A stretch of DNA of 52,566 bases from JOPF133 sp052144935 (GCA_052144935.1 JBKQPR010000203.1:1-52566), one strand, 5' to 3'. Positions 41,056-49,817 are shown, numbered from the stretch's first letter. A program made the numbers and translations. The notes: generated by a model not told the origin, from the letters alone.

Positions 41056-42108
41056 ATGAACCCGTTCCCCACCAGCCTTTCGTTAGGCTCCGTGAAGATC
41101 GCTCCGGCCACCGTGCTGGCGCCCATGGCGGGCGTCACCGATACGGTGTTCCGGCGCTTCATCCGCAATCTGGGCGGCTGCGGGCTGATTATGACCGAGT
41201 TCACCAGCTCCCACGGGGTGAGCGCTTCACTGGGCGCGCGCAAGCCTTCGAAGACATTGAAATACCTGGCCTTCGAGCCGGAGGAGCATCCCATCTCCGC
41301 GCAGCTTTTCGGCGCCGATCCGCGGGTGATGGCGGACGCCGCGCGGGTGTGCCAGGATCTCGGCTTCGATATCCTGGACATCAACTTCGGCTGCCCGGTG
41401 AATAAAGTGGTGAAGTGCAACGGCGGCTCCGGCCTGCTGCGCGATCTGCCGCTGGTGGAACGGCTGCTGCGCGAAGTGCGCGCCGCCATCTCCATCCCCT
41501 TTACGATGAAGTACCGCGCGGGCTGGAACGACGACGAACTGGTAACCGTGCGGATGGCCAGGCTGGCGGAGGATTGCGGCTTGCAGGCGGTGGCGCTGCA
41601 TCCGCGCACGCGCGAGCAGGGCTACAGCGGGCAGGCCGACTGGAGCCGCATCGCCGAGGTGAAGGCGGCGGTGAAAATTCCGGTGATCGGCAACGGCGAT
41701 ATTGTCACCCCCGGCGACGCTCTGCGCATGGTGCGCGAGACCGGCTGCGACGCGGTGATGATCGGGCGCGCGGCCAGCTCCAACCCGTGGATCTTCCGGC
41801 AGATCCAGCAGTACCTGGCGAGCGGCGCCTATGACGAACCGGCCGAGCGGGACCGCTACGAAATGATGCGCCGGTACTACGCCATGCTCATCGACCATCG
41901 CGAGAGAGACACCGTCGGCAAGATGAAACAGTTCGCGACCTACTTTACGCACGGCGTGCGGCATGGCGCGCAGCTTCGGGCCTCCATTTACAAGGCCCAG
42001 GAGGCGGTAGCGATCCTCGGGCTGGTGGACGAGTTCTTCCAAATGGGGAGTTGGCAGGCGGAAGGTTGGCAGGCGGGGTGCCCTTTGGGCCCGCCTGCCC
42101 CACTGTGA
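41056..42108 (+). CDS. dusB: tRNA-dihydrouridine synthase (DusB-like)
   Basis: ATG 41056 gives 350 residues. FMN-binding LAPMAGVTDTVFRR is at 21-34; catalytic Cys113 lies in NFGCPVNKVVKCNGGSGLL; TMKYRAGWNDD, HPRTREQGYSGQADW and VIGNGDIVTPGDA complete the TIM-barrel signature. The enzyme reduces uridine in the D-loop of tRNA. The last 15 or so residues (EGWQAGCPLGPPAPL) are not family-like: they are encoded by the REP-like hairpin at 42066-42103 containing GGGGTGCCCTTTGGGCCC, so the normal stop appears to have been displaced by repeat insertion. The stop overlaps the GTG of rnhA (GTGA). Confidence 0.92.
   Translation: MNPFPTSLSLGSVKIAPATVLAPMAGVTDTVFRRFIRNLGGCGLIMTEFTSSHGVSASLGARKPSKTLKYLAFEPEEHPISAQLFGADPRVMADAARVCQDLGFDILDINFGCPVNKVVKCNGGSGLLRDLPLVERLLREVRAAISIPFTMKYRAGWNDDELVTVRMARLAEDCGLQAVALHPRTREQGYSGQADWSRIAEVKAAVKIPVIGNGDIVTPGDALRMVRETGCDAVMIGRAASSNPWIFRQIQQYLASGAYDEPAERDRYEMMRRYYAMLIDHRERDTVGKMKQFATYFTHGVRHGAQLRASIYKAQEAVAILGLVDEFFQMGSWQAEGWQAGCPLGPPAPL
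42066..42103. repeat. REP-like hairpin inside the end of dusB
   Basis: TTGGCAGGCGGGGTGCCCTT, then TGGGCCCGCCTGCCCCAC: outer arms of the GGCAGGC/GCCTGCC family (compare 13324-13348 and 19859-19884) with GGGGTGCCCTTTGGGCCC as centre. A partial copy, TTGGCAGGCGG, lies immediately upstream at about 42051. Confidence 0.7.
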
Positions 42109-42548
42109 AAAAAGTCCGGGTGATCACCGATGGGGCTTGCCTGGGCAACCCCGGACGCGGGGGCTGGGCGGCCATTCTGCGCTACAACGAGCACAAGAAG
42201 GAACTATGGGGATCGGAGCCGCACACCACCAACAACCGGATGGAGCTGCGCGCGGCCATCGAGGCCCTGCGGGCGCTCAAGGAGCGGTGCGAGGCGGAGG
42301 TGGTGACGGACTCCGAGTATCTGAAAAACGGCATCACCGGATGGATCCAGGGCTGGAAACGCAACGGCTGGATGACGAAGGCCAAGAAGCCGGTGGTGAA
42401 TCAGGATCTGTGGCAAGCGCTGGACGAGCAGGTGGCGCGCCACCAGACCACCTGGACGTGGACGAAGGGGCACGCCTCCCACGCGGACAACAACCGCTGC
42501 GACGAGCTGGCCTCGCGCGCGGCGCGGGAGCAATCGAAGAGCGGGTAG
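42105..42548 (+). CDS. rnhA: Ribonuclease HI
   Basis: GTG 42105 gives 147 residues, the usual length. The catalytic acids are Asp9 in VITDGACLGNPGRGGWA, Glu47 in NNRMELRAAIEAL, Asp69 in VVTDSEYLKNGI and Asp133 in NRCDELASRAA, with His123 in KGHASH. It cleaves RNA in RNA-DNA hybrids. Translation is coupled to dusB by a four-base overlap. Its stop codon (42546-42548) lies inside the left arm of the long inverted repeat that follows. Confidence 0.94.
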   Translation: MKKVRVITDGACLGNPGRGGWAAILRYNEHKKELWGSEPHTTNNRMELRAAIEALRALKERCEAEVVTDSEYLKNGITGWIQGWKRNGWMTKAKKPVVNQDLWQALDEQVARHQTTWTWTKGHASHADNNRCDELASRAAREQSKSG

Positions 42549-42678
42549 GGGCCCTGTATTCACCGCGGAGACGCGGAGGGCGCAGAGGAAGCGCGGAGAA
42601 AAACCTAGAGTAATAGAGGGGTTTCTCTGCGTAGCCTCCGCGATCTCCGCGTCTCCGCGGTGAATACAGGGCCCCTAC
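42545..42678. terminator. Long inverted repeat between convergent genes, likely bidirectional terminator
   Basis: GTAGGGGCCCTGTATTCACC, then GCGGAGACGCGGAGG, faces its reverse complement at 42634-42678; the arms match over about 33 bases apart from a short insertion. The 60-base loop carries CGCAGAGGAAGCGCGGAG-like repeats. The stop of rnhA and that of the penicillin-binding protein gene both fall in the arms. It can stop transcription from both sides; a related degenerate arm is at 39149-39190. Confidence 0.75.
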
Positions 42679-43781
42679 CGCGCGCCGCCGCAGCAGGGGC
42701 TGGTGGCAATGATCTGCGGCATGGGCACCGGGCGGGTGGTGTCGGCGGCGAAATAACGCTGCTCGGACAGGTTGCGGTAGATGGCGCCGGCCACGCCCGC
42801 CGCCACGCCTCCGCTGACTGTGTGCGTGCCCATCAGCATCACCACCACCACGAGCTGATGGGCGGTCACCTCGTTGAACGAGCCAAACCATCCCATATGG
42901 CTGGAAACGCGGAAGTCCGTGCAGGTGCCGGTCTTTCCCAGGATGGGCTCGGAGGGATCGTACGCGGCGCTCTTGCCGGTGCCGTAATCCACTGCCGCGC
43001 GCATGCCGACGCGCACGTCCGAGATGCCGTTCGCCGCCAGTTCCAGGGGCCGCTTCACTTGAGGAGTGAAACCGGCGCCTTCCGCCTCCGCGCGGGGATA
43101 CTGCAGATAGTAAAGCGTGCCGCCGTTGGCGATGGCCGAAAGCATGGCGGCCAATTCCAGCGGCGTCACAAGGAAGCCTTCCCCGTAGGCTGTCTCCAGC
43201 ACCATTCCGCCGGCTTTGGGCGGGCCGTCGGGCACCGCGCCCGGTTCTTCGCCGGGAATGTCCAGGCCGGCTTTCTCCCCTAAACCCAGCATTTTGGCGT
43301 AGCGCACGACGCGCTCGTAGCCCAGCTTCTGCCCCAACACGCCGAAATATTCGTTATTGGAGTGGGCGATGGCGGTGTCCATGTCGAGGGTCAGATAGCG
43401 GCTGATGCGAACCGGCGAATCGCGCTCCACCACGTGTTCGCTGAGGGCCGCGAGCGAGGTCACCAGCTTGATGGTGGAACAGGGGATGAATCCGCTGGCG
43501 AGCGCCAGTTTCTGGTTGACTATGCTGAGGATGCGCCCATCCGACGGGTCCACCACCACCACGCTGCCGTTCATGCCGCCCAGGGCGGTTACCGCGGCGC
43601 GGCGGATGGTCAGATCGTCGCCATCCACATTGTCGCCCGCAGTGGGATCCACCGGGGGGGCCGGCTTGGCCCTCCGGACGGTCTTCCTGGCCGGTACAAC
43701 CTTTTTAGCCTGCCCGGCGGCAGGAGGCACACTCTGGAGTAAACCCACCAGAATCAGCGGCGCGAACAGGAACCCTTTCAT
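42675..43781 (-). CDS. Penicillin-binding protein transpeptidase domain protein
   Basis: ATG 43781 (MKGFLFAPLILVGLLQSVPP) supplies a signal peptide; 368 residues. The three transpeptidase motifs are present: SxxK as STIK at 102-105, SxN as SNN at 140-142, and KTG at 282-284 (ILGKTGTCTD). Motif spacing fits a class B-like PBP or a D,D-transpeptidase lacking the N-terminal dimerisation domain; it is shorter than FtsI/PBP2. A basic Lys/Arg/Pro segment (about 25-45) follows the signal. It probably cross-links peptidoglycan or processes beta-lactams weakly. Periplasmic. Single gene in convergent position to rnhA. Confidence 0.88.
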   Translation of the reverse strand: MKGFLFAPLILVGLLQSVPPAAGQAKKVVPARKTVRRAKPAPPVDPTAGDNVDGDDLTIRRAAVTALGGMNGSVVVVDPSDGRILSIVNQKLALASGFIPCSTIKLVTSLAALSEHVVERDSPVRISRYLTLDMDTAIAHSNNEYFGVLGQKLGYERVVRYAKMLGLGEKAGLDIPGEEPGAVPDGPPKAGGMVLETAYGEGFLVTPLELAAMLSAIANGGTLYYLQYPRAEAEGAGFTPQVKRPLELAANGISDVRVGMRAAVDYGTGKSAAYDPSEPILGKTGTCTDFRVSSHMGWFGSFNEVTAHQLVVVVMLMGTHTVSGGVAAGVAGAIYRNLSEQRYFAADTTRPVPMPQIIATSPCCGGAR

Positions 43782-43834
43782 GTGGCGCAATCGCGTACTA
43801 AACGTAACATTATCCGCTATCCATATCGGACCCG

Positions 43835-44386
43835 TCAAATCATTTCGTTAAGAAGTTCCGGGCGCGGGTGCGGAATCACAACTTTATTTACCAGCATGCC
43901 CTTTTGGCCCACCACCTGGGCGCCCGCGTCCACAGCGCTCTGGACCGCCGCCACGTTGCCGGTGAGCGTCACGAAGGCCTTGCCGCCCAGGGCCATCGCC
44001 AGGCGGATCTCGATCAGCTCGACGTTGGCCGCCTTGACCGCCGCATCGGCGCCCTCGATCAGCGCGGCCACGGAGAAAGACTCGACGATGCCCAAAGCCT
44101 CCAGGGCCTCCACCTTGCTGATTCCGCTGATGGCGGGAAAAACCGCTTCGTGCAGGTTGGGGATGACAAAGCTGTCGATCACCGAGAAGCGGCCTGAGTG
44201 GCTGCCGGCCGCTACCGCCGCCTCGACGGCCGCCACATCGCCGCGCACCATCACCATGTACTTGCCCGAGCAGATGGAGCGGGAGAGCACCAGGTCCACG
44301 GCGGCCGCCTTCAGCATGGCATCGCACACCTGGAAGCCGGCCGCGATGCTGGTGAGTTCGATCAATCCCAATGAGTTCTTCGCCAT
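43835..44386 (-). CDS. pduT: Tandem-BMC microcompartment shell protein PduT
   Basis: ATG 44386 gives 183 residues with two BMC domains (SLGLIELTSIAAGFQVCDAM at the start and ALGIVESFSVAALIEGADAA in the second). Cys39 in SRSICSGKYMVMV matches the cysteine of PduT that binds a 4Fe-4S cluster at the centre of the trimer pore, and the end VIPHPRPELL matches too. The protein conducts electrons or clusters across a microcompartment shell. The stop of pduS lies two bases before this start. No microcompartment enzymes, other shell proteins or encapsulation genes are in the window. Confidence 0.93.
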   Translation of the reverse strand: MAKNSLGLIELTSIAAGFQVCDAMLKAAAVDLVLSRSICSGKYMVMVRGDVAAVEAAVAAGSHSGRFSVIDSFVIPNLHEAVFPAISGISKVEALEALGIVESFSVAALIEGADAAVKAANVELIEIRLAMALGGKAFVTLTGNVAAVQSAVDAGAQVVGQKGMLVNKVVIPHPRPELLNEMI

Positions 44387-44388
44387 GT

Positions 44389-45699
44389 TTATGCCACGAT
44401 TTCGATCGCTTCTGGGGTGACGGCGCGCACTTTGCCATCGATGCTGGCGTGCACGTGGGCTCCCAGTTTGGCATCCTCCACGCGCCCCACCACCTGTCCC
44501 CGCTTGACTTGGCGGCCCGCCTCGACGGCCGGAACCGCGGGCTGGCCGGCATGCTGCTTCAACTTGATGCGCACTCGGGTGGGCCGGCACTCGACCCGCT
44601 CAAAGGGCGTTTCGCGCTCGTATTCCTCGATTTGCAGGCGGCGGCGCAACTGCGAGAGGGGGATGCGCCGGTATTCCTTCATGGGGTGCACCTCGACGGG
44701 CCTCTGCTGCACGAATTTCAGCCCGGCCGCGCGGCGGTCGTGCTTGCCCTGGTCGCAGGCTTCCTTCGGGTAGAGATCCTCCGGGCAGGCGTAGAGCGTG
44801 CAGATGCCGCAGGCGCAGCACAGCTCGGCCCACTGGTTCCAGATGTCGCTGCCGGTGGCGGTGAAGCCCAGGCTGCGCATGACTTTGTGGGGCTGCACCT
44901 CGTAGCCCAGCAGGTAGCGCGGGCAGAACTCGGTGCAATAGCTGCACTGGTCGCAGGCCGATTTGCCGATCTGGTTCATCTCCTGCTGCGAGCGCGTGCG
45001 GCGGGTCATGAGGTAATGGTCGCGGGGCAGCACGATCAGGCCGCCGGTGGTCTTGGTCACCACGTCGTCCAGGTCGAAGGTGAGCGTGCCCATCATGATT
45101 CCGCTGATGAAGATGCCGAAATCGTCCACGGTGGCGCCGCCGGCCAGGGCGATGAGATCGCGGAACGACGTGCCCACCGGCGCCCAGAAGGATTTGGGCT
45201 GCTTCACCGCGCCGCACACGGAGAGGAATTTCTCGGTGACCGGCGTGCCGCGCTCCGCCAGCGCGACGTTGTAGAGGGTCTCCACGTTGTTCACCACGCA
45301 GCCGACCCGCAGCGGGATGCCCGCCGGCGGGATCAGACGCCCGGTGGCGGTGTAGACCAGCTCGTACTCGTCGCCGGAGGGGTAAAAATCGCCCAGCATG
45401 ACGAACTCGATGCGGCCTGGCTTCCAGTGGTGTTGCAGCGCCTCCAGCGATTCGGCGTTTTTGGTCTTGATGCCGAATTTACCGGTCTTGGCGCCGGTGG
45501 CGTCCATCATGGCGTGCATGCCCTGCAGGATTGGCTCTGGAAAATGCTTCATCAGCTCGGCGTCTTTGTGGATGAGCGGCTCGCACTCGGCGCCGTTGGC
45601 GATGAGGTATTCCACTTGCGACTGCGCTTTGACGTAGGTGGGGAACCCGGCCCCGCCGGCGCCCACCACGCCGCACTCGCGCAGACTGTCGCTGAGCAT
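44389..45699 (-). CDS. pduS: PduS-like cobalamin reductase / RnfC-type electron carrier
   Basis: 436 residues. The N terminus has the RnfC/NuoF-type FMN/NADH loop VVGAGGAGFP (11-20); ANGAECEPLI follows. Two 4Fe-4S motifs are present: Cys249, 252, 255, 259 in CDQCSYCTEFCP, and Cys294, 297, 300, 305 in CCACGICTLYACP. The C-terminal part is a barrel-sandwich domain (VKRGQVVGRVEDAKLGAHVH). PduS oxidises NADH and reduces cobalamin for diol dehydratase, in contact with PduT. Here a pduS-pduT pair stands without dehydratase or other pdu genes, a satellite-like arrangement. Confidence 0.92.
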   Translation of the reverse strand: MLSDSLRECGVVGAGGAGFPTYVKAQSQVEYLIANGAECEPLIHKDAELMKHFPEPILQGMHAMMDATGAKTGKFGIKTKNAESLEALQHHWKPGRIEFVMLGDFYPSGDEYELVYTATGRLIPPAGIPLRVGCVVNNVETLYNVALAERGTPVTEKFLSVCGAVKQPKSFWAPVGTSFRDLIALAGGATVDDFGIFISGIMMGTLTFDLDDVVTKTTGGLIVLPRDHYLMTRRTRSQQEMNQIGKSACDQCSYCTEFCPRYLLGYEVQPHKVMRSLGFTATGSDIWNQWAELCCACGICTLYACPEDLYPKEACDQGKHDRRAAGLKFVQQRPVEVHPMKEYRRIPLSQLRRRLQIEEYERETPFERVECRPTRVRIKLKQHAGQPAVPAVEAGRQVKRGQVVGRVEDAKLGAHVHASIDGKVRAVTPEAIEIVA

Positions 45700-45784
45700 A
45701 AATTAGAGGATAGCAGGGGAAGGGAAAGCCCGTGGATTCCATTCTTACCCGCCGCCCGGCCCGGAGGGCGCTGTTGCGGCCGCC

Positions 45785-46039
45785 TCAAGATCCGGCTGTA
45801 GCTCTCGACCACTGGCGCGGCCACTCATCAAAGTCGCCGAGGGCTTCATCATTTACGAAGAGAGTGTATAAATGGTCTTCAGGAAAATCATTGACGCGAA
45901 CCGTCCAGATGTCTGGCCCTACTTGGGAACGCCATTGCGCCGCTGGGTGATTGGCTCTCGACCAGTTGGCGACCGAGCGCAAGCAGTCCTCGAACGAGAC
46001 GTGGGGCGGTCTGTTCGCGTCCATGAGCGGTTGCTTCAT
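45785..46039 (-). CDS. Small protein of unknown function
   Basis: 84 residues from ATG 46039 (MKQPLMDANRPPHVSFEDCL), preceded by GAGGAGCGACAAAC. The C-terminal half WTVRVNDFPEDHLYTLFVND and FDEWPRQWSR has a conserved look (aromatic and Asp/Pro rich), and similar short proteins occur as lone genes in several phyla, in my memory. No function is known to me. An ATG at 46060 would add seven residues. Confidence 0.6.
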   Translation of the reverse strand: MKQPLMDANRPPHVSFEDCLRSVANWSRANHPAAQWRSQVGPDIWTVRVNDFPEDHLYTLFVNDEALGDFDEWPRQWSRATAGS

Positions 46040-46119
46040 GTTTGTCGCTCCTCTAATCATAGGCGATTCGACCCGCTCTATGGGCGGCTCGGACTCGCTG
46101 TGCGTGGTATGGTGAGAGC

Positions 46120-46389
46120 ATGAGCGACGCGATCGCTACGGGTGTGCTCGACAGCCTCCTGGAGTCGTTGAGCGAGTGTCTGGATGCCGGGTCGGCCCGG
46201 CGCGTGGCTGAGTTCAGCATCACTGCGAATGTCCAAGACAGGGTAGATACGCTCGCAGAGCTTGCAAACGAAGGTCTACTCAGCGACGACGAGCGGGCCG
46301 AATATGAGGCCTTTGTCAACGCGTCAGACTTCATCGCAATCCTCAAGCTCAAGGCCCGCCGTAATCTGGAGTCGAGCCAAGACGCGTGA
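46120..46389 (+). CDS. Small helical partner of an HNH nuclease
   Basis: 89 residues (MSDAIATGVLDSLLESLSEC) that are almost wholly helical and acidic. Its stop overlaps the GTG of the HNH gene by four bases. Short genes of this type regularly precede HNH endonuclease genes, suggesting that it controls or assists the nuclease (an immunity-like partner), but I know of no experiment. Confidence 0.7.
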   Translation: MSDAIATGVLDSLLESLSECLDAGSARRVAEFSITANVQDRVDTLAELANEGLLSDDERAEYEAFVNASDFIAILKLKARRNLESSQDA

Positions 46390-46787
46390 TAGATGCCGCC
46401 GCTCGGAGCCTGGTCCGCAACCGCGCGAACCGCCGATGCGAATACTGCCTGCTTCCTGAAGAGTACAGCCATCGCGTCCACCATATCGAGCATATCGTGG
46501 CAAAACAGCACGGCGGATCCGATGATATCGGCAATCTGGCCTTAGCCTGCCACCGGTGCAACCTCTGCAAGGGACCGAACCTGACGGGCTTCGACCAGGA
46601 GAGCGGCCGGGTCGTGCCACTGTTTCACCCTCGCCGTGACCGCTGGGCCGAACACTTTGCATGGCGTGGTCCGCGCATCGAAGGGCTGACGGACCTTGGG
46701 CGAACAACTGTCCTGGTGCTCGCGATGAACGACACCCGCCGCCTCGAATTGCGCGCGGAGCTTTTGGCGCACGGCGAGTTGACCTGA
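46386..46787 (+). CDS. HNH endonuclease
   Basis: 133 residues starting at GTG 46386. HNH signature with zinc-finger cysteines: Cys18 and Cys21 in RRCEYC, HH at 32-33 and His36 in HRVHHIEHIVAKQHGG, Asn50 in DIGNLALACHRCN with Cys55 and Cys58, then KGPN. The C-terminal half (FHPRRDRWAEHFAWRGPRIE) is typical of a stand-alone family of small HNH nucleases in Cyanobacteria and Acidobacteria. Probably a DNA-nicking enzyme of unknown use; translation is coupled to the upstream small gene. Confidence 0.9.
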   Translation: MIDAAARSLVRNRANRRCEYCLLPEEYSHRVHHIEHIVAKQHGGSDDIGNLALACHRCNLCKGPNLTGFDQESGRVVPLFHPRRDRWAEHFAWRGPRIEGLTDLGRTTVLVLAMNDTRRLELRAELLAHGELT

Positions 46788-46892
46788 CCGGAACACCGGG
46801 CGGCTCACGCTGTCCCGATCCGGCCCCCTTCCCCAATTACGACCCTTGGTAGTATTCCTCCCCCACAGGTATGCTGAAAACCGTAAGGGGTT

Positions 46893-49817
46893 ATGTCTCA
46901 AAAATTCTTAACACTGTTGGTGTCCCTGGCCGGCCTGGCCTGTCTCCAAGCCCAGACGCCCGACACGGCGACGATTCACGGGCAGGTGGTGGATCAGAGC
47001 CATGCCGCGGTTTCGGGAGTGCTGGTGAGCGCCAAGAACAGCGTGACCGGACTGGAGCGCACGGCGCAATCCGACGCTGCCGGCAACTTCACGCTGGGCG
47101 GGCTGCCGATTTCCGGCACCTACACCGTCACTGCGTCCAAGCAGGGCTTCGCGGGTGGCAGCTTGAGCGATGTCAAACTGGAAGGCGGCGCCACGGCCGA
47201 AATCAACCTGCAGCTCAATGTGGCGGGCGGCCAGACGCAGATGACCGTCACCGGCGTGGTGGGCGAAGTGCGCGCCGACGAGCCGCAGTTGGGAACGCGC
47301 CTCGATGCGGCGCAGATCGACGAGACGCCGCTGCCCAACCGGCGCATCTCGTTTCTGCCCATGCTGAATGCCGCCAACCGGCCCGCCATCAACATGGGCG
47401 ATGTCTTTATGAACCAGAACCTGTTCACCACCAACGGAGCGGGGCGGCGGCAGACCTGGTTCGAAGTGGATGGCAGCACGGACAACGATAGCTGGGGCCG
47501 GCAAACCATGATCACCAACCTGCCGGAAGCGGCGGTCTACCAGGAATCCGTGCTGAGCAATGCCTTTTCCGCGGAGTACGGCGGCTCGACCGGCAGCGTG
47601 GTCAACATCATCACCCGCAGCGGCGGCAACCAGTGGCATGGCGACGCGCTGGAAGTGTGGCGCCCGGCCGCCACCGAAGCGGCCCTTTCCGGCTTCACCA
47701 GCGGCAACGCGACCAGCGGCAACGATGTCACCAGCGACACGCTCGGCCAATCCGCGTTGTACGTTTCCGGACCGCTCGCAAAGCAATGGTATCTCGCGCT
47801 AGGGGGCGAATTCAGCCGCGAAAACCGCGCCTCGCCGATCATTTCCCCGGTGGAACCCGGCAGCTTCGTGGGCCACTACCGCGGCTGGCTGGGATTCCTC
47901 CGGCTGGACCACCCTATCAATGACAAGAACAACCTGTTTTTCCGCAGCGACGCGGACTCGTTCTACGACACCAACCCCAACGGCACGGTGGGCGGCAACA
48001 GCCTGCCCTCGGTGGACCGCGTTTTCCACCGCCGAACCTATTCCGAAGAGCTGGGCGAGACGGCTGTACTTAGTCCGTCGCTGATCAACAACGCGCGCGT
48101 CCAGTTCCAGCTTGCTTCGCCGATCACCGAATTCGACCCGGTGATCTACGGGACGGAGTTCTCCGTGCCCATCTCGACGGGCGGCACGTTCGCCAGCGGC
48201 ACCTCCCAATCGGCGCTGCTGATGAACCGCCAGTACCAGGTGAACGACGTGCTTTCGGCGGAGATCGGCCGCCACCAGGTCCGCTTCGGCGGCGACATGA
48301 TCTTCGCTCACACCGGCGGCGACAGCAAGGAGTTTGGCGGCCCCATTTACGACGGCGAGTTCATCTATAAGTCCTGCACACAGCCTTTGTCGGTTTGCGA
48401 AAGCTCGACTTACCTGGACAACCTCTCCAACGTAAACAGCTACACCCAAAGCTACGGCAACGCCAGTTACACGGTGAACGATGTGTTGTGGTCGCTGTTC
48501 GCGCAGGACGATTTCAAAGTGCGGCCGGATCTCACGCTGAACATGGGGCTGCGCTACGAGCGCCAGACCTTCACCGATTCGCACCTGAGCTTCGCGCCGC
48601 GCGTGGGCTTCGCCTACAACTGGCGCAACCACGGCAAGACCGCGATCCGCGGCGGATTCGGCATTTACTACTCGCAGATCGTGGACAATGAGGAGGCCAC
48701 TTACGCGCTCACCGGCCCCACCGGAGTATTCAACTACGTGGCCTCGGCGGGACAGGTGGGTTTCCCCACCAGCATTGCGGCGGCGCCGCTGCCGGCCTTT
48801 CCCGCAGGCGCCCAGCAGCCCTTGCGCAGCCTGTATCTCCGGCCCGGCGATGCCACTTACTATAACCAGTTCTTTCCCACCAACACGCTGATCGGCTATC
48901 CCGATGCGTTGCTGAATCCCAACTCGAAGCAATGGACCATCGGCATTGAGCGCCGCCTGGGGCAGAACTGGGTGCTGGCGGTGGATTATGTGGGTTCGCA
49001 CACCACGCGCATCGTCCGCCCGCGCGACGTGGACTCGCCTTCGCCGTTTACCCGCACCGCGCCGGGGCAGGTACGGACCGCGCAGGCCGCCAATTGCACA
49101 CGGCCCTATTGGATCTGGTGGTACGCCACCAACAACATGACCTGCAATCCGTTGGCGGCCACCAATCCGCAGCCGCCCTACGCCGAGATCCAGAGCGACG
49201 TGAACGACGGCTACGACAGTTATAACGCGCTGGATGTGAGCCTGACCCACGCCTTCAGCAGGCACCTGCAAACCCTGGTGAGTTATACCTGGTCGCACAA
49301 CCTCGACAACGTGGACCAGGACGCCACCTCGCAGAACCCCAACGACCAGAACTTCACCGGGAAGATCGAGTACGGCAATGCGGTTTTCGACCAGCGCCAG
49401 CGCTTCGTGGCCAGCGGGGTGTGGATCGGGCCGGGCCAGATCCACTTCGGCGGCGTGGCCACGCTGGCCACCGGCCTGGCCTACAACTACACCACGGGCG
49501 CCAACAACAGCGGCGACGGCGCGACCAGCGACCGGCCGGTGATCGACGGTGAGGTGGTGGGACGCAACGTCGGCCGCGGCGGCAACATCTACGACATCGC
49601 GCCGTTCCTGGAGCGGCCTTTCTCGATCGGCGAGCGGTGGCGGATTGTGCCGCGCATGGAAGCCTTCAACGTCTTCAACCACGCCAATTTCGTGGGCTAC
49701 AGCGGCACGTGGGGCAACGGAGCCACGCCCGGCGCCGGCTTCGGCGCGCCCCTGGTGGGCATCACCAACCAGTTGCCGGCGCGCTCGGTGCAGTTCTCGT
49801 TGAAGGTGGCGTTTTAG
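46893..49817 (+). CDS. TonB-dependent-receptor-like outer membrane protein
   Basis: 974 residues with signal peptide (FLTLLVSLAGLACLQAQ). Residues about 24-110 form a carboxypeptidase-regulatory-like beta-sandwich (TIHGQVVDQSHAAVSGVLVS, SDAAGNFTLGGLP). A plug-like segment follows (SNAFSAEYGGSTGSVVNIIT) and then a 22-strand-like barrel ending RSVQFSLKVAF with a terminal aromatic. No clear TonB box was found. These Oar-like proteins are highly expanded in Solibacter-type genomes and are thought to import or bind large substrates. ATG 46893, frame intact. Single gene. Confidence 0.9.
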   Translation: MSQKFLTLLVSLAGLACLQAQTPDTATIHGQVVDQSHAAVSGVLVSAKNSVTGLERTAQSDAAGNFTLGGLPISGTYTVTASKQGFAGGSLSDVKLEGGATAEINLQLNVAGGQTQMTVTGVVGEVRADEPQLGTRLDAAQIDETPLPNRRISFLPMLNAANRPAINMGDVFMNQNLFTTNGAGRRQTWFEVDGSTDNDSWGRQTMITNLPEAAVYQESVLSNAFSAEYGGSTGSVVNIITRSGGNQWHGDALEVWRPAATEAALSGFTSGNATSGNDVTSDTLGQSALYVSGPLAKQWYLALGGEFSRENRASPIISPVEPGSFVGHYRGWLGFLRLDHPINDKNNLFFRSDADSFYDTNPNGTVGGNSLPSVDRVFHRRTYSEELGETAVLSPSLINNARVQFQLASPITEFDPVIYGTEFSVPISTGGTFASGTSQSALLMNRQYQVNDVLSAEIGRHQVRFGGDMIFAHTGGDSKEFGGPIYDGEFIYKSCTQPLSVCESSTYLDNLSNVNSYTQSYGNASYTVNDVLWSLFAQDDFKVRPDLTLNMGLRYERQTFTDSHLSFAPRVGFAYNWRNHGKTAIRGGFGIYYSQIVDNEEATYALTGPTGVFNYVASAGQVGFPTSIAAAPLPAFPAGAQQPLRSLYLRPGDATYYNQFFPTNTLIGYPDALLNPNSKQWTIGIERRLGQNWVLAVDYVGSHTTRIVRPRDVDSPSPFTRTAPGQVRTAQAANCTRPYWIWWYATNNMTCNPLAATNPQPPYAEIQSDVNDGYDSYNALDVSLTHAFSRHLQTLVSYTWSHNLDNVDQDATSQNPNDQNFTGKIEYGNAVFDQRQRFVASGVWIGPGQIHFGGVATLATGLAYNYTTGANNSGDGATSDRPVIDGEVVGRNVGRGGNIYDIAPFLERPFSIGERWRIVPRMEAFNVFNHANFVGYSGTWGNGATPGAGFGAPLVGITNQLPARSVQFSLKVAF

